Notes under the pieces: model-generated
What the model saw: only the letters and a program-made list of their open reading frames with translations
Databases searched by the model: none
What the model was told of the DNA's origin: nothing
Program-made: the position numbers and the translations under genes
Shown: one piece after another, positions 8,024-16,600 of the stretch
Layout of the letters: each line of letters begins with the position of its first letter
How positions within the stretch are numbered: position 1 is the first letter of the stretch
DNA from: Pseudoxanthomonas sangjuensis
GTDB taxonomy: Bacteria; Pseudomonadota; Gammaproteobacteria; Xanthomonadales; Xanthomonadaceae
Assembly: GCF_010211755.1 (NCBI RefSeq)
Contig: NZ_PDWR01000026.1
Coordinates: 1 to 50,857 of the forward strand
Length of the DNA: 50,857 nt
Reading direction: 5' to 3'

Positions 8024-9295
8024 TCAGGCGAAGCGGATCGTCGCGGTGGTGCCCGCGTCCGGCACGCTGTCCAGTTCCACCTTCCAGCCGAAGCGCTCGC
8101 ACAGGCGGCTGACGATCGACAGGCCCAGCCCGGTGCCGTGCGGGCGCGACTCGTCGGCGCGGTAGAACGGCTCGAACGCGCGCCGCAGCGACTCCTCGCC
8201 CATGCCGATGCCGGTGTCGCGGACCAGCACGCGGTCGGTTTCGACGATCACGTCGATGCGGCCGCGGTCGGTGTAGCTGCAGGCGTTGCGCAACAGGTTG
8301 CTCACCACCACGTGCATGACCCGCGGCGGCGCGTGCAGGCGCGGCCGCGCGTGCAGCACCACTTCCAGGTCGACCGGCTTGCCGATCAGCAGCGCGCGCG
8401 CGTTCTCGGCCTCGTCCAGGACCACGTTGGCCACCTCGAAATCCTCGCTCTGCGGCGCCACGCGCGCCTCGCGCGCCAGGATCAGGAAGGCGTCGATCAC
8501 CGCTTCCATGTCGCGCCCGGCGCGCTGGATGCGTTGCAGCGAGCGCGACACCCGCGGCGAAACCTCCTCGGCCATCGCCATGTCGCTGGCCACGCGGATC
8601 ACGGTCAGCGGCGTGCGCAGCTCGTGGCTGGCGTCGCGGGTGAAGTTGCGCTCGCGCGCCACGTGCGCGGCCACGCGCTGCTCCAGCCCGTGCAGCGCCG
8701 AGGCCAGCTGCCGGGCCTCGCCCTGCACGTCGGCCGGCAGCCGTTCCGGCGCCAGCGCGCTGACGTCGGGCCGTTGCGGATCCCACAGCGTGACCTGCCT
8801 GGCCAGCCAGCTGACCGGCGAAATCAGCCGCTTGGACGCGCGGTAGGTCAGCCACGAGACGAAGTAGATCGCCACCAGGGTCAGCATGATCGGCAGGGTG
8901 CCGAACCAGAACGCCAGCCGCTCGGCCTGCGAGCGCAGGAACACCAGGTACAGCCGGCCCGGCGGTTTCTCGTCGACCAGTACCAGCATGTTGTCCTGCT
9001 TCAGTTCGTGGAAGCCGGGCTTCAGCCCGCGCAGGTTTTCCGGCAGCAGCAGGTTGGAACGGCCGGTCAGCACCAGGTAGCCGCGCAGGGTATAGGTGTT
9101 CGGCGGCGGTTGCGCTTCGGAGGCGCCGTACAGGTTCCAGAAGTGGTCGGCTTCCTGGTGCAGCACCGCGCTGACCAGGCTTTGCTTGATCACCGCCGAC
9201 ACCAGGTAGGCACCCAGCACGATCGCCAGGCTGACCATCACCACCTGCAGGATGAAGGCGATGCGTATCTTGCGCGACAGCCCCTGTGGCGACAT
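8024..9295 (-). CDS. sensor histidine kinase, two-component system
   Basis: The 423-residue inner-membrane kinase has two transmembrane segments (about 12-35 and 130-150) around a sensor domain of roughly 95 residues. A HAMP-like linker follows, then HisKA with RDASHELRTPL (His224), the N-box SNLLRNACSY (Asn337), G1 DTGIGM (360-365) and G2 HGTGLGLSI. All catalytic motifs are present. It follows the response-regulator gene by 65 bases, and the MacA-like gene follows after a 171-base gap with no other gene in it. The signal is unknown; the context suggests control of the ABC pump. Confidence 0.92.
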   Translation of the reverse strand: MSPQGLSRKIRIAFILQVVMVSLAIVLGAYLVSAVIKQSLVSAVLHQEADHFWNLYGASEAQPPPNTYTLRGYLVLTGRSNLLLPENLRGLKPGFHELKQDNMLVLVDEKPPGRLYLVFLRSQAERLAFWFGTLPIMLTLVAIYFVSWLTYRASKRLISPVSWLARQVTLWDPQRPDVSALAPERLPADVQGEARQLASALHGLEQRVAAHVARERNFTRDASHELRTPLTVIRVASDMAMAEEVSPRVSRSLQRIQRAGRDMEAVIDAFLILAREARVAPQSEDFEVANVVLDEAENARALLIGKPVDLEVVLHARPRLHAPPRVMHVVVSNLLRNACSYTDRGRIDVIVETDRVLVRDTGIGMGEESLRRAFEPFYRADESRPHGTGLGLSIVSRLCERFGWKVELDSVPDAGTTATIRFA

Positions 9296-9360
9296 GGTCC
9301 TTCCTGTCTTTCCCCGGCTGCGATTATGCAGAAAATCAGCAGCTTATGGCCGCGCGCCGT

Positions 9361-10062
9361 TCAGGCGATGTCCGCGATCCGGTAGCCGGCGCTCTGCACC
9401 GTGTGCAGCAGCTGCTTGTCGAACGGCTTGTCGATGATCTTGCGCAGGTTGTACAGGTGGCTGCGCAACGTGTCGGAATCGGGCAGGCCGTTGCCCCAGA
9501 TCTCGCGCTCGATCTCCTGCCGCGACACCACCCGCGGCGATTCGCGCATCAGGATGGTCAGCAGGCGCAGGCCGATCGGCGACAGCAGCAGTTCCTGGCC
9601 GCCGCGGGTGGCGCGCATGCTGACCGGATCCAGCGCCAGGTCGGCGACCTTCAGCACTTCGGCGCCGACCTGGCGGCGTTCGCGGCGGATCAGCGCGCGC
9701 AGCCGCGCTTCGAGTTCCTGGATCGCGAACGGCTTGGTCAGGTAGTCGTCGGCACCGGAACCGAGCCCGGTGAGCTTGTCGTCCAGGGTGTCGCGCGCGG
9801 TCAGCATCAGCACCGGCGTCGACTTGCGCGCCTCGTTGCGCAGCCGCTTGCACACCTCCAGCCCGTCCAGCCGCGGCAGCATCAGGTCCAGCACCAGCAC
9901 GTCGTAGCTGTTCTCGGTGGCCAGCCGGTAGCCGTCGATGCCGTCGGTGGCGTAGTCGACCTCGAAACCCTTGCCTTCCAGGTATTCGCCGATCATCTCG
10001 GAGATGTTGCGGTTGTCCTCGACCACCAGCACCAGGCCGGACGATTCCTGTGCATGTCGCAT
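9361..10062 (-). CDS. OmpR/PhoB-family response regulator
   Basis: The 233-residue regulator has a receiver domain (about 10-120) with phosphoacceptor Asp59, Thr88 and Lys110, and a C-terminal winged-helix DNA-binding domain (about 135-230) with VVSRQEIEREIW and SDTLRSHLYNLRKIID. TGGAGG lies just ahead of the ATG. It is the first gene of the minus-strand run regulator, kinase, adaptor, ATPase, permease, so it is the likely transcriptional regulator of that set. The output domain is slightly unusual in its loop sequence (GNGLPDSDT), but the family is clear. Confidence 0.93.
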   Translation of the reverse strand: MRHAQESSGLVLVVEDNRNISEMIGEYLEGKGFEVDYATDGIDGYRLATENSYDVLVLDLMLPRLDGLEVCKRLRNEARKSTPVLMLTARDTLDDKLTGLGSGADDYLTKPFAIQELEARLRALIRRERRQVGAEVLKVADLALDPVSMRATRGGQELLLSPIGLRLLTILMRESPRVVSRQEIEREIWGNGLPDSDTLRSHLYNLRKIIDKPFDKQLLHTVQSAGYRIADIA

Positions 10063-10175
10063 GACGCCTCCAGATCCAGAACCAGCTTCAGGTTTGTGAA
10101 GCTAACCGCCCCCGGGTGGATGGAACGTGAAGGGTGGGACGGCACCGCGGCGCAGGTTGCCCGGACGCCCGGCGC

Positions 10176-10523
10176 TCAGCCCCTGCCCCTGCGGACCCTC
10201 GGCGGTGCGCAATAGATGTCGTGCAGGGTCTGGATCACCCGGAACGCCGGGCCCGGCGCCAGCGAGTAGTAGATGGTCTGGGCCTCGCGGCGGGTGCCGA
10301 CCAGGCCCTCCTCGCGCAGCACCGCCAGGTGCTGCGACAGCGCCGACTGGCTCAGGTCGAGCAGTGCGTTGAGCTCGCCGACCGAATGCTCGCCCTCGGC
10401 CAGCAGGCACAGGATCAGCAGGCGCTTGTCGTTGGCCAGCGCCTTCAGCAGTTGCGCCGCGTCGCCGGCATGGCTGCGCATGGCCTCGGGGTCGATCGTG
10501 GGTTGTGCGGGGGTACGGGTCAT
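10176..10523 (-). CDS. ArsR-family repressor of the BigR/SqrR persulfide-sensing type
   Basis: This 115-residue winged-helix protein has the ArsR recognition region ELNALLDLSQSALSQHLAVL followed by a wing LVGTRREAQTIYYSL. It carries two cysteines, Cys39 (LLILCLLAEG) and Cys105 (DIYCAPP), 66 residues apart. As I recall, that is the spacing of Cys42/Cys108 in BigR of Xylella, the pair that forms a tetrasulfide or disulfide when the cell senses reactive sulfur. No classic metal-binding CxC motif is present. It lies four bases after the rhodanese stop codon and is divergent from sulfide:quinone oxidoreductase, which supports the assignment. It probably represses both directions. Confidence 0.88.
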   Translation of the reverse strand: MTRTPAQPTIDPEAMRSHAGDAAQLLKALANDKRLLILCLLAEGEHSVGELNALLDLSQSALSQHLAVLREEGLVGTRREAQTIYYSLAPGPAFRVIQTLHDIYCAPPRVRRGRG

Positions 10524-10527
10524 GGGT

Positions 10528-10923
10528 TCAGGCGGTTTCGGTTGCGACCGGCAACGCGGCTTCGCGCCATGCGGCGATGCCGCCGGCCAGCGAATGGACG
10601 TGCTCGAAGCCTAGCTGCTGCAGGCTGTCGGCGGCCAGCGCCGCGCGCGCGCCGCTCAGGCAGTACAGGACCAGCGTGCGCGATTTCCGCGCCAGCGCGT
10701 CGCTGGCCTGGCAGGCCAGCGCCGGATGCGCGGCGATGCTGAATTCGAGCACGCCGCGCGGCAGGTTGATCGCCCCCGGCAGGTGCCCGGCGGCGAATTC
10801 GTCCGGCTCGCGGACGTCGATCAGCAGGTGGCCGCGGCCGCGCCAGCCGTGCAGTTCGACCGGGGAAACCTCGTGGATGCGGCGGCGCGCGGCGGCCACC
10901 AGCGCGTTCACGGCGAGGTCCAT
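10528..10923 (-). CDS. rhodanese-like sulfurtransferase
   Basis: This single-domain rhodanese of 131 residues has DVREPDEFAAGHLPGAINLP as the N-terminal signature and the active-site loop CLSGARA (Cys88), which fits the CxxGxR pattern. It should carry a persulfide on Cys88 and pass sulfane sulfur to acceptors such as thiols or sulfite in the cytoplasm. AAAGGAG precedes the ATG by five bases. It is followed by the ArsR gene and transcribed away from sulfide:quinone oxidoreductase. This is the expected partner enzyme for handling persulfide made by that oxidoreductase. Confidence 0.9.
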   Translation of the reverse strand: MDLAVNALVAAARRRIHEVSPVELHGWRGRGHLLIDVREPDEFAAGHLPGAINLPRGVLEFSIAAHPALACQASDALARKSRTLVLYCLSGARAALAADSLQQLGFEHVHSLAGGIAAWREAALPVATETA

Positions 10924-10937
10924 GGCAGCTCCTTTAA

Positions 10938-10953
10938 ATTAGTTGACACTAAT
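10938..10953. promoter_or_regulatory. candidate operator of the ArsR/BigR-like repressor
   Basis: A perfect inverted repeat, ATTAGT-tgac-ACTAAT, sits in an AT-rich island inside GC-rich DNA. It overlaps the -35 box of the rightward promoter and the -10 box of the leftward one, so one bound dimer could block both. A second, weaker AATAT/AATATT pair lies just to the right (10951-10972). Confidence 0.65.
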
Positions 10954-10971
10954 ATAATTGATCTCTAATAT
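10943..10971 (+). promoter_or_regulatory. promoter of the sulfide:quinone oxidoreductase operon
   Basis: TTGACA (10943-10948), a 17-base spacer and TAATAT (10966-10971) form a near-consensus sigma70 promoter. It implies a leader of about 107 bases before the ATG at 11085, which has a strong GGGAGGAGA ribosome-binding site. Confidence 0.75.
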
Positions 10972-10979
10972 TCGGGCAA
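10951..10979 (-). promoter_or_regulatory. promoter of the rhodanese-arsR operon
   Basis: Reading leftwards, TTGCCC (10979-10974), a 17-base spacer and TATATT (10956-10951) would start a transcript near 10944. That is about 20 bases before the rhodanese ATG. It overlaps the rightward promoter almost completely. Confidence 0.6.
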
Positions 10980-11084
10980 TCCCGGCAACGGCGCCGGAAT
11001 CGGCGGGCGGATTGACCGGGATCAACGACGGCCGCCGCCGCCGCTGCAAGGCTGGCAACGCATCGACGAGGGAGGAGAACCACC

Positions 11085-12356
11085 ATGGCAAGCATCCTGG
11101 TACTCGGCGCCGGCATCGGCGGCATGAGTGCGGCCTACGAACTGCGCGAACTGCTGGGGAAGGACCACGCGATCACCGTCGTCGGCGACGGCCCGCTGTT
11201 CTCCTTCACCCCGTCCAATCCGTGGGTGGCGGTCGGCTGGCGCAAGCCGGCGGACGTGCAACTGGACGTCGCGTCCCATCTGCAGCGCAAGGACATCGGA
11301 TTCGATCCGACCGGGGCCGAGCGCGTGCTGCCCGCGGAAAACCGCCTGCTGCTGCGCGACGGCCGCAGCCTCGCCTACGACTACCTGGTGATCGCCACCG
11401 GGCCGCGCCTGGCCTTCGACGAAGTGCCGGGACTGGGCCCGGAAGCCGGTTTCACCCAGTCGGTCTGCACCACGCCGCATGCGGCGAAGGCGTGGGATGC
11501 GTACCAGGCGTTCCTCGGGGATCCCGGCCCGGTCGTCGTCGGCGCGGCGGCCGGCGCCAGTTGCTTCGGCCCCGCCTACGAATTCGCGATGATCCTCGAC
11601 AGCGACCTGCGCAAGCGCAAGCTGCGCGACCGCGTGCCGATGACCTACGTCACCCCCGAGCCGTACATCGGCCACATGGGCCTGGGCGGGGTCGGCGATT
11701 CGAAGGGGCTGATGGAAGCCGAGTTCCGCCAGCGCCACATCAAGTGGGTGACCAACGCGAAGATCGCCGCGGTCCGCGACGGCGAGATCGAAGCCGTCGA
11801 GATGGACGAGGACGGCCAGCCGAAGAAGACCCACCTGCTGCCGTTCAAGTATTCGATGGTGCTGCCGGCCTTCACCGGCGTCGACGCGGTGCGCCAGGCC
11901 GAAGGCCTGGGCAATCCGCGCGGCTTCGTCCTGATCGACAAGCACCAGCGCCACCCGTCCTTCCGCAACATCTTCTCGATCGGCGTGTGCGTGGCGATCC
12001 CGCCGGTGGAGCCGACGCCGGTGCCGACCGGCGCGCCGAAGACCGGCTTCATGATCGAGTCGATGGTGTCCGCGGTGGCCGGGAACATCCGCGCCGACAT
12101 CGAGGGCAAGCCCGCCGGGGCGGTGCCGACCTGGAACGCGATCTGCCTGGCCGACATGGGCGATACGGGCATCGCGTTCGTCGCGCTGCCGCAGATCCCG
12201 CCGCGCAACGTCACCTGGGCCAAGGCCGGCAAGTGGGTGCACCTGGCCAAGATCGCGTTCGAAAAGTATTTCCTGATGAAGATCCGCTCCGGCAACACCG
12301 AGCCGGTTTACGAGAAATACGTGCTCAAGCTGCTGGGCGTGCTGCGCACCCGTTGA
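11085..12356 (+). CDS. sqr: sulfide:quinone oxidoreductase
   Basis: The 423-residue flavoprotein oxidises sulfide to sulfane sulfur and passes electrons to the quinone pool at the inner membrane. The FAD-binding GxGxxG motif is at residues 8-13 (GAGIGG). The cysteines expected for the type I enzyme are all present: Cys128 (SVCTTPHA), Cys160 (GASCFGPAYEF) and Cys354 (NAICLADMG). They match Cys128, Cys160 and Cys356 of the Acidithiobacillus ferrooxidans enzyme as I remember it. A hydrophobic/amphipathic C-terminus probably contacts the membrane. It is the first gene of the plus-strand operon, followed at short spacing by DUF2892 and the RND genes. Confidence 0.93.
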   Translation: MASILVLGAGIGGMSAAYELRELLGKDHAITVVGDGPLFSFTPSNPWVAVGWRKPADVQLDVASHLQRKDIGFDPTGAERVLPAENRLLLRDGRSLAYDYLVIATGPRLAFDEVPGLGPEAGFTQSVCTTPHAAKAWDAYQAFLGDPGPVVVGAAAGASCFGPAYEFAMILDSDLRKRKLRDRVPMTYVTPEPYIGHMGLGGVGDSKGLMEAEFRQRHIKWVTNAKIAAVRDGEIEAVEMDEDGQPKKTHLLPFKYSMVLPAFTGVDAVRQAEGLGNPRGFVLIDKHQRHPSFRNIFSIGVCVAIPPVEPTPVPTGAPKTGFMIESMVSAVAGNIRADIEGKPAGAVPTWNAICLADMGDTGIAFVALPQIPPRNVTWAKAGKWVHLAKIAFEKYFLMKIRSGNTEPVYEKYVLKLLGVLRTR

Positions 12357-12381
12357 ACGAACCGGACAAAGGAGAACCGCA

Positions 12382-12585
12382 ATGAACATCGACCGTGCCG
12401 TGATGGCCTTCGCCGGCGTGATGGTCCTGGCCAGCGTCGCGCTGGCCCGCTTCGTCTCGCCGTGGTGGCTGCTGCTGACCGTTTTCGTCGGCCTGAACCT
12501 GCTGCAGGCCAGCTTCACCGGCTTCTGCCCGGCGGCCATCGTGTTCCGCAAGCTGGGCCTGCCCGGCGGCTGCGCCTTCAAGTGA
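12382..12585 (+). CDS. DUF2892 (YgaP-like) small membrane protein
   Basis: The 67-residue protein has two hydrophobic segments and the typical DUF2892 ending TGFCPAAIVFRKLG. This domain also forms the membrane part of the YgaP rhodanese and is often encoded beside persulfide-handling genes. AAAGGAGA lies at good spacing before the ATG. It lies 25 bases after sqr and just before the RND adaptor. The single Cys in TGFCP and another near the C-terminus are characteristic. The role is presumed to be in sulfur-compound passage or membrane anchoring, which is inference. Confidence 0.85.
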   Translation: MNIDRAVMAFAGVMVLASVALARFVSPWWLLLTVFVGLNLLQASFTGFCPAAIVFRKLGLPGGCAFK

Positions 12586-12594
12586 GGCGCGGAA

Positions 12595-13692
12595 GTGAGG
12601 CTTGAAGTGGCGATCAACCGAGGCCGGGCGCTGCCGCTGCTGCTGGGCCTGGCGCTTGCCGCCTGCAGCAGCGACGACACCGTGCAGGCGCCGGCCGCCG
12701 CGCGGGGGTTGGAGACGCTGACCGTGCAGGCGGCGGATGCCGCCGACGGCCGCGCCTGGGACGGCGTGGTCGAAGCGGTGCGCCAGGCCACGCTGTCGGC
12801 GCAGACCAGCGGCCGGGTGGTCGAGGTGAACCACGACGTCGGCGACCGCGTCGCCGCCGGCGCGGTGCTGTTGCGGATCAGCGCGGTCGAACAGCAGGCC
12901 GGCGTCGACAGCGCGCTGGCGCAACTGCGTTCCGCCGAGGCGGCGGCGGCCGAAGCGGAAGCGACCTGGCGGCGTTACGCCGCGCTGGCCCGGAACCAGT
13001 ACGTGTCGAAGCTGCAACTCGACCAGGCCAGGGCCACGCGCGATGCCGCCGCGGCCGCGCGCGATGCGGCGCGCGCGGGGGTCGCCCAGGCCCGCCAGGG
13101 CGCGGGCTACACGGTCGTGCGCGCGCCCTTCGCCGGCGTGGTCGCGTCGCGCGACGTGGAACCCGGCGAGAGCGTCGTGTTCGGCGGCAACCTGATCGCC
13201 GGACAGACGCTGATGACGGTGTTCTCCCCCGACGCGCTGCGGATCGAGGTCAGCGTGCCGCAGGCGGACGCGGAAAGGATCCGCGCGCTGCCCGGGGCGA
13301 AGATCGCGTTCGACGACGGGCGCCGCATCGACGCCGCGCAGGTGACGGTGTTCCCCAGCGCCGACGCGGCGACGCACAGCGTGAAGGTCCGCGTCGCCCT
13401 GCCCGCGCTGGACCCGGTGCCGCTGCCCGGCAGCACCGCCCGGGTTTCGTTCCCGGCGGTGCGCGGCGCCGCGTATCCGCGGATACCCGCATCGGCCGTG
13501 GTCCGCCGCGGTGAAGTCAGCGCCGTGTACGTCATCGCCGCCGGCCGGCCGAGCCTGCGCCAGCTGCGCCTGGGCGGGCAGTCCGGCGACACGGTCGAAG
13601 TGATCGCCGGGCTCCAAGCCGGGGAAACCATCGCCGCCGATCCGGTCGCCGCGCTGCAGGCGCTGGTCGCGGCGCGCAAGACCGGGGACTGA
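12595..13692 (+). CDS. RND efflux periplasmic adaptor lipoprotein
   Basis: The 365-residue protein starts at GTG, with GAGG about 12 bases ahead; a second GTG four codons later is an alternative start. The signal peptide ends in LALAAC (Cys24), so it is probably lipid-anchored. The order is typical of membrane-fusion proteins: SGRVVEVNHDVGDRVAAG lipoyl half, a short Ala-rich hairpin, the second half VRAPFAGVVASRDVEPGE, and a beta-barrel domain. It should join the RND pump encoded one base downstream to an outer-membrane channel not encoded here. Membership of the sqr operon suggests a role during sulfide or reactive-sulfur stress. Confidence 0.9.
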   Translation: MRLEVAINRGRALPLLLGLALAACSSDDTVQAPAAARGLETLTVQAADAADGRAWDGVVEAVRQATLSAQTSGRVVEVNHDVGDRVAAGAVLLRISAVEQQAGVDSALAQLRSAEAAAAEAEATWRRYAALARNQYVSKLQLDQARATRDAAAAARDAARAGVAQARQGAGYTVVRAPFAGVVASRDVEPGESVVFGGNLIAGQTLMTVFSPDALRIEVSVPQADAERIRALPGAKIAFDDGRRIDAAQVTVFPSADAATHSVKVRVALPALDPVPLPGSTARVSFPAVRGAAYPRIPASAVVRRGEVSAVYVIAAGRPSLRQLRLGGQSGDTVEVIAGLQAGETIAADPVAALQALVAARKTGD

Positions 13693-13693
13693 C

Positions 13694-16600
13694 ATGGCGC
13701 GACCCGAGCCGGCGCCGCGCCTCGGCATTTCCGGGCGCATCGCACGCACCTTCCAGGACAACCCGCTGACGCCGATCCTGGCGCTGCTGGGCCTGCTGCT
13801 GGGCCTGGTCGCGGTGCTGGTCACGCCGCGCGAGGAAGAACCGCAGATCGACGTGACCATGGCCAACGTGATCGTGCCGTTCCCCGGCGCGGATGCGCGC
13901 CAGGTCGAGCAGCTGGTCAGCTTCCCGCTGGAACAGAAGCTGTCCGAGATCGAGCAGGTCAAGCACACCTATTCGGCCAGCCGCCCCGGCATGGCGGTGC
14001 TGACGGTCGAATTCGAGGTCGGCGTCGAGCGCCAGCCGGCGCTGGTGCGGCTGTACGACAAGGTGTTCTCGAACCAGGACTGGATGCCGCGGAACCTCGG
14101 CGTCGGCCAGCCGATCGTCAAGCCGAAGGGCATCGACGACGTGCCGGTGATGGCGCTGACCCTGTGGACCGACGACCCGCAACGCGGCGCGGTCGAACTG
14201 GCCGAAGTCGCGCACACGCTGGAGAACGAACTCAAGCGCATCCCCGGCACCCGCGACGTGTACACCATCGGCGCGCCGGAACGCGCGCTGATGGTCGCGC
14301 TGGATCCGGCGCGCCTCGCCAGCCACGGGCTGGCGGCAAGCGATCTCGCCGCTGCATTGCAGTCGGCGAACCTGGCGCGGCAGGCCGGCCAGCGCGTCGG
14401 CGCCGACGGCGTATCGCAGGTCGCATCGGGGCAATTCCTCGCCGACCGCGACGACGTCGCCAACCTCGTGCTCGGCCTGGACGGCGGCCGGCCGGTGCGA
14501 TTGTCGGACGTCGCCGCGGTCGGCGACGCGGCGGACGCGCCGGTTTCCTACGTCTGGCACGGCACGCCGCCCGCGCGCGCCGGCGGCCCGGCCGGCGGCG
14601 TCGCCCCGGCGGTGACCCTGGCCATCGCCAAGAAGCCCGGCAGCAATGCCTCGGACATCGCCCAGGCGGTGCTGCAGCGGATCGAAGCGCTGCGCGGACA
14701 GGTCGTTCCCGAAGGCGTCGAAATCGAAGTCACCCGCGACTACGGCCGGACCGCCGGCGACAAGGCGCAGACGCTGATCAAGAAGCTGGTGTTCGCCACC
14801 GGTTCGGTGGTGCTGCTGGTGCTGTTCGCGCTGGGCCGGCGCGAGGCCGTCGTGATCGGTTCGGCGGTGGTGCTGACCCTGGCGATCACCCTGTTCGCGT
14901 CGATGGCGATGGGCTTCACCCTCAACCGCGTCTCGCTGTTCGCGCTGATCTTCTCGATCGGCATCCTGGTCGACGACGCGATCGTGGTGGTCGAGAACAT
15001 CCACCGGCACATGGCGCAGGGCGGCAAGCCGCTGCGCGAGGCGATCCCGCCGGCGGTCGACGAAGTCGGCGGCCCGACCATCCTCGCCACCTTCACCGTG
15101 ATCGCGGCGCTGATGCCGATGGCCTTCGTCAGCGGCCTGATGGGCCCGTACATGCGGCCGATCCCGATCAACGCCTCGGTCGGCATGCTGCTGTCGCTGA
15201 TGGTCGCGCTGGTCGTCACCCCGTGGCTGTCGCTGAAGCTGCTGTCGCGGCACGCGCCCGCGCACGCGGCGCACGAAGGACACGCGCCGGGCACGATGGC
15301 GGCGCGCCTGCACCGCCTGTTCGAGCGACTGATGCGGCCGTTCCTGTCCGGGAAATCCGGGCCGAAGCGGCGGCGCGCGCTGTTCGCCGGCATGGCCGCG
15401 CTGGTCGTGCTGGCCGCGAGCCTGGCGGTGTTCCGGCTGGTGGTGCTGAAGATGCTGCCGTTCGACAACAAGTCGGAACTGCAGGTGGTCGTCGACCTGC
15501 CCGAAGGCCGCACGCTGGAAGACACCAACGCGCTGCTGATGGAGCTGGCCGCGGTGCTCGACAGCGTGCCGGAAGTGCGCGACTACCAAGGCTACGCCGG
15601 CACTGCCGCGCCGATCAATTTCAACGGCCTGGTGCGGCAGTACTACCTGCGCGAAGGCGCCAACGTCGGCGACCTGCAGGTCAACCTGGTCGATCGGCAC
15701 GAACGCGACCGCAAGAGCCACGAGATCGCGGTCGCGTTGCGTCCGAAGCTCGCCGCGGTCGGTCGCTGGCATGGCGCCTCGGTGAAGGTGGTCGAAGTGC
15801 CGCCGGGGCCGCCGGTGCTGTCGCCGATCGTCGCCGAGGTCTACGGCCCCGACTACGCGCGCAGCCGCGAGGTCGGCCGCGCACTGGAACGGCGTTTCCT
15901 CGCCACCGAGGGCATCGTCGACGTGGACAGCAGCGTCGAGGCCGACGCGGCGCGCGAGGTGCTGGCGATCGACCGCGTGCGCGCGGCGCGGCTGGGCGTG
16001 CCGCAGGCGGCGATAGCGGAAACCATCGCCGCCGGCCTGCAGGGCATGGATGCGACCTACCTGGTCGACGGCGGTTCGAAGTACCCGCGCCCGATCCGCC
16101 TGCGCCTGCCGCCCGCCGACCAGGCGGCGCTGGAACGCCTGTTGTCGCTGCGCGTGCGCGGCGGCAACGGCCAGCTGGTGCCGCTGTCGGAACTGGTGCA
16201 GGTACGCGAAACCGGCTGGGACGGCGCGATCCAGCACAAGGACCTGCTGCCGGTGGTGTACGTGATGGGCGACGAGAGCGGCAGCGCCGACAGTCCGCTG
16301 TACGGCATGTTCGACATCGTCGGCCAGGTTGCGGACAACCTGGTCGGCGGCCAGCGGCTCGCGCAGTTCTTCGTCCGCCAGCCGCCGGACACCGCCGGCT
16401 TCGCGATCAAGTGGGACGGCGAGTGGCAGATCACCTACGAGACCTTCCGCGACATGGGCATCGCCTACGCCGCGGGCATGGTGCTGATCTACCTGCTGGT
16501 GGTCGCCTACTTCCGCAACTACGTGGTGCCGCTGGTGATCATGGCGCCGATCCCGCTGACCGTGATCGGGGTGATGCCCGGCCACGCGCTGCTCGGCGCG

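Noticed and set aside
5598..8855. A 1085-codon minus frame joining the ABC ATPase with upstream sequence
   Set aside because: Only the last 240 codons are the ATPase; before them the frame is a shadow of the adaptor and kinase genes.
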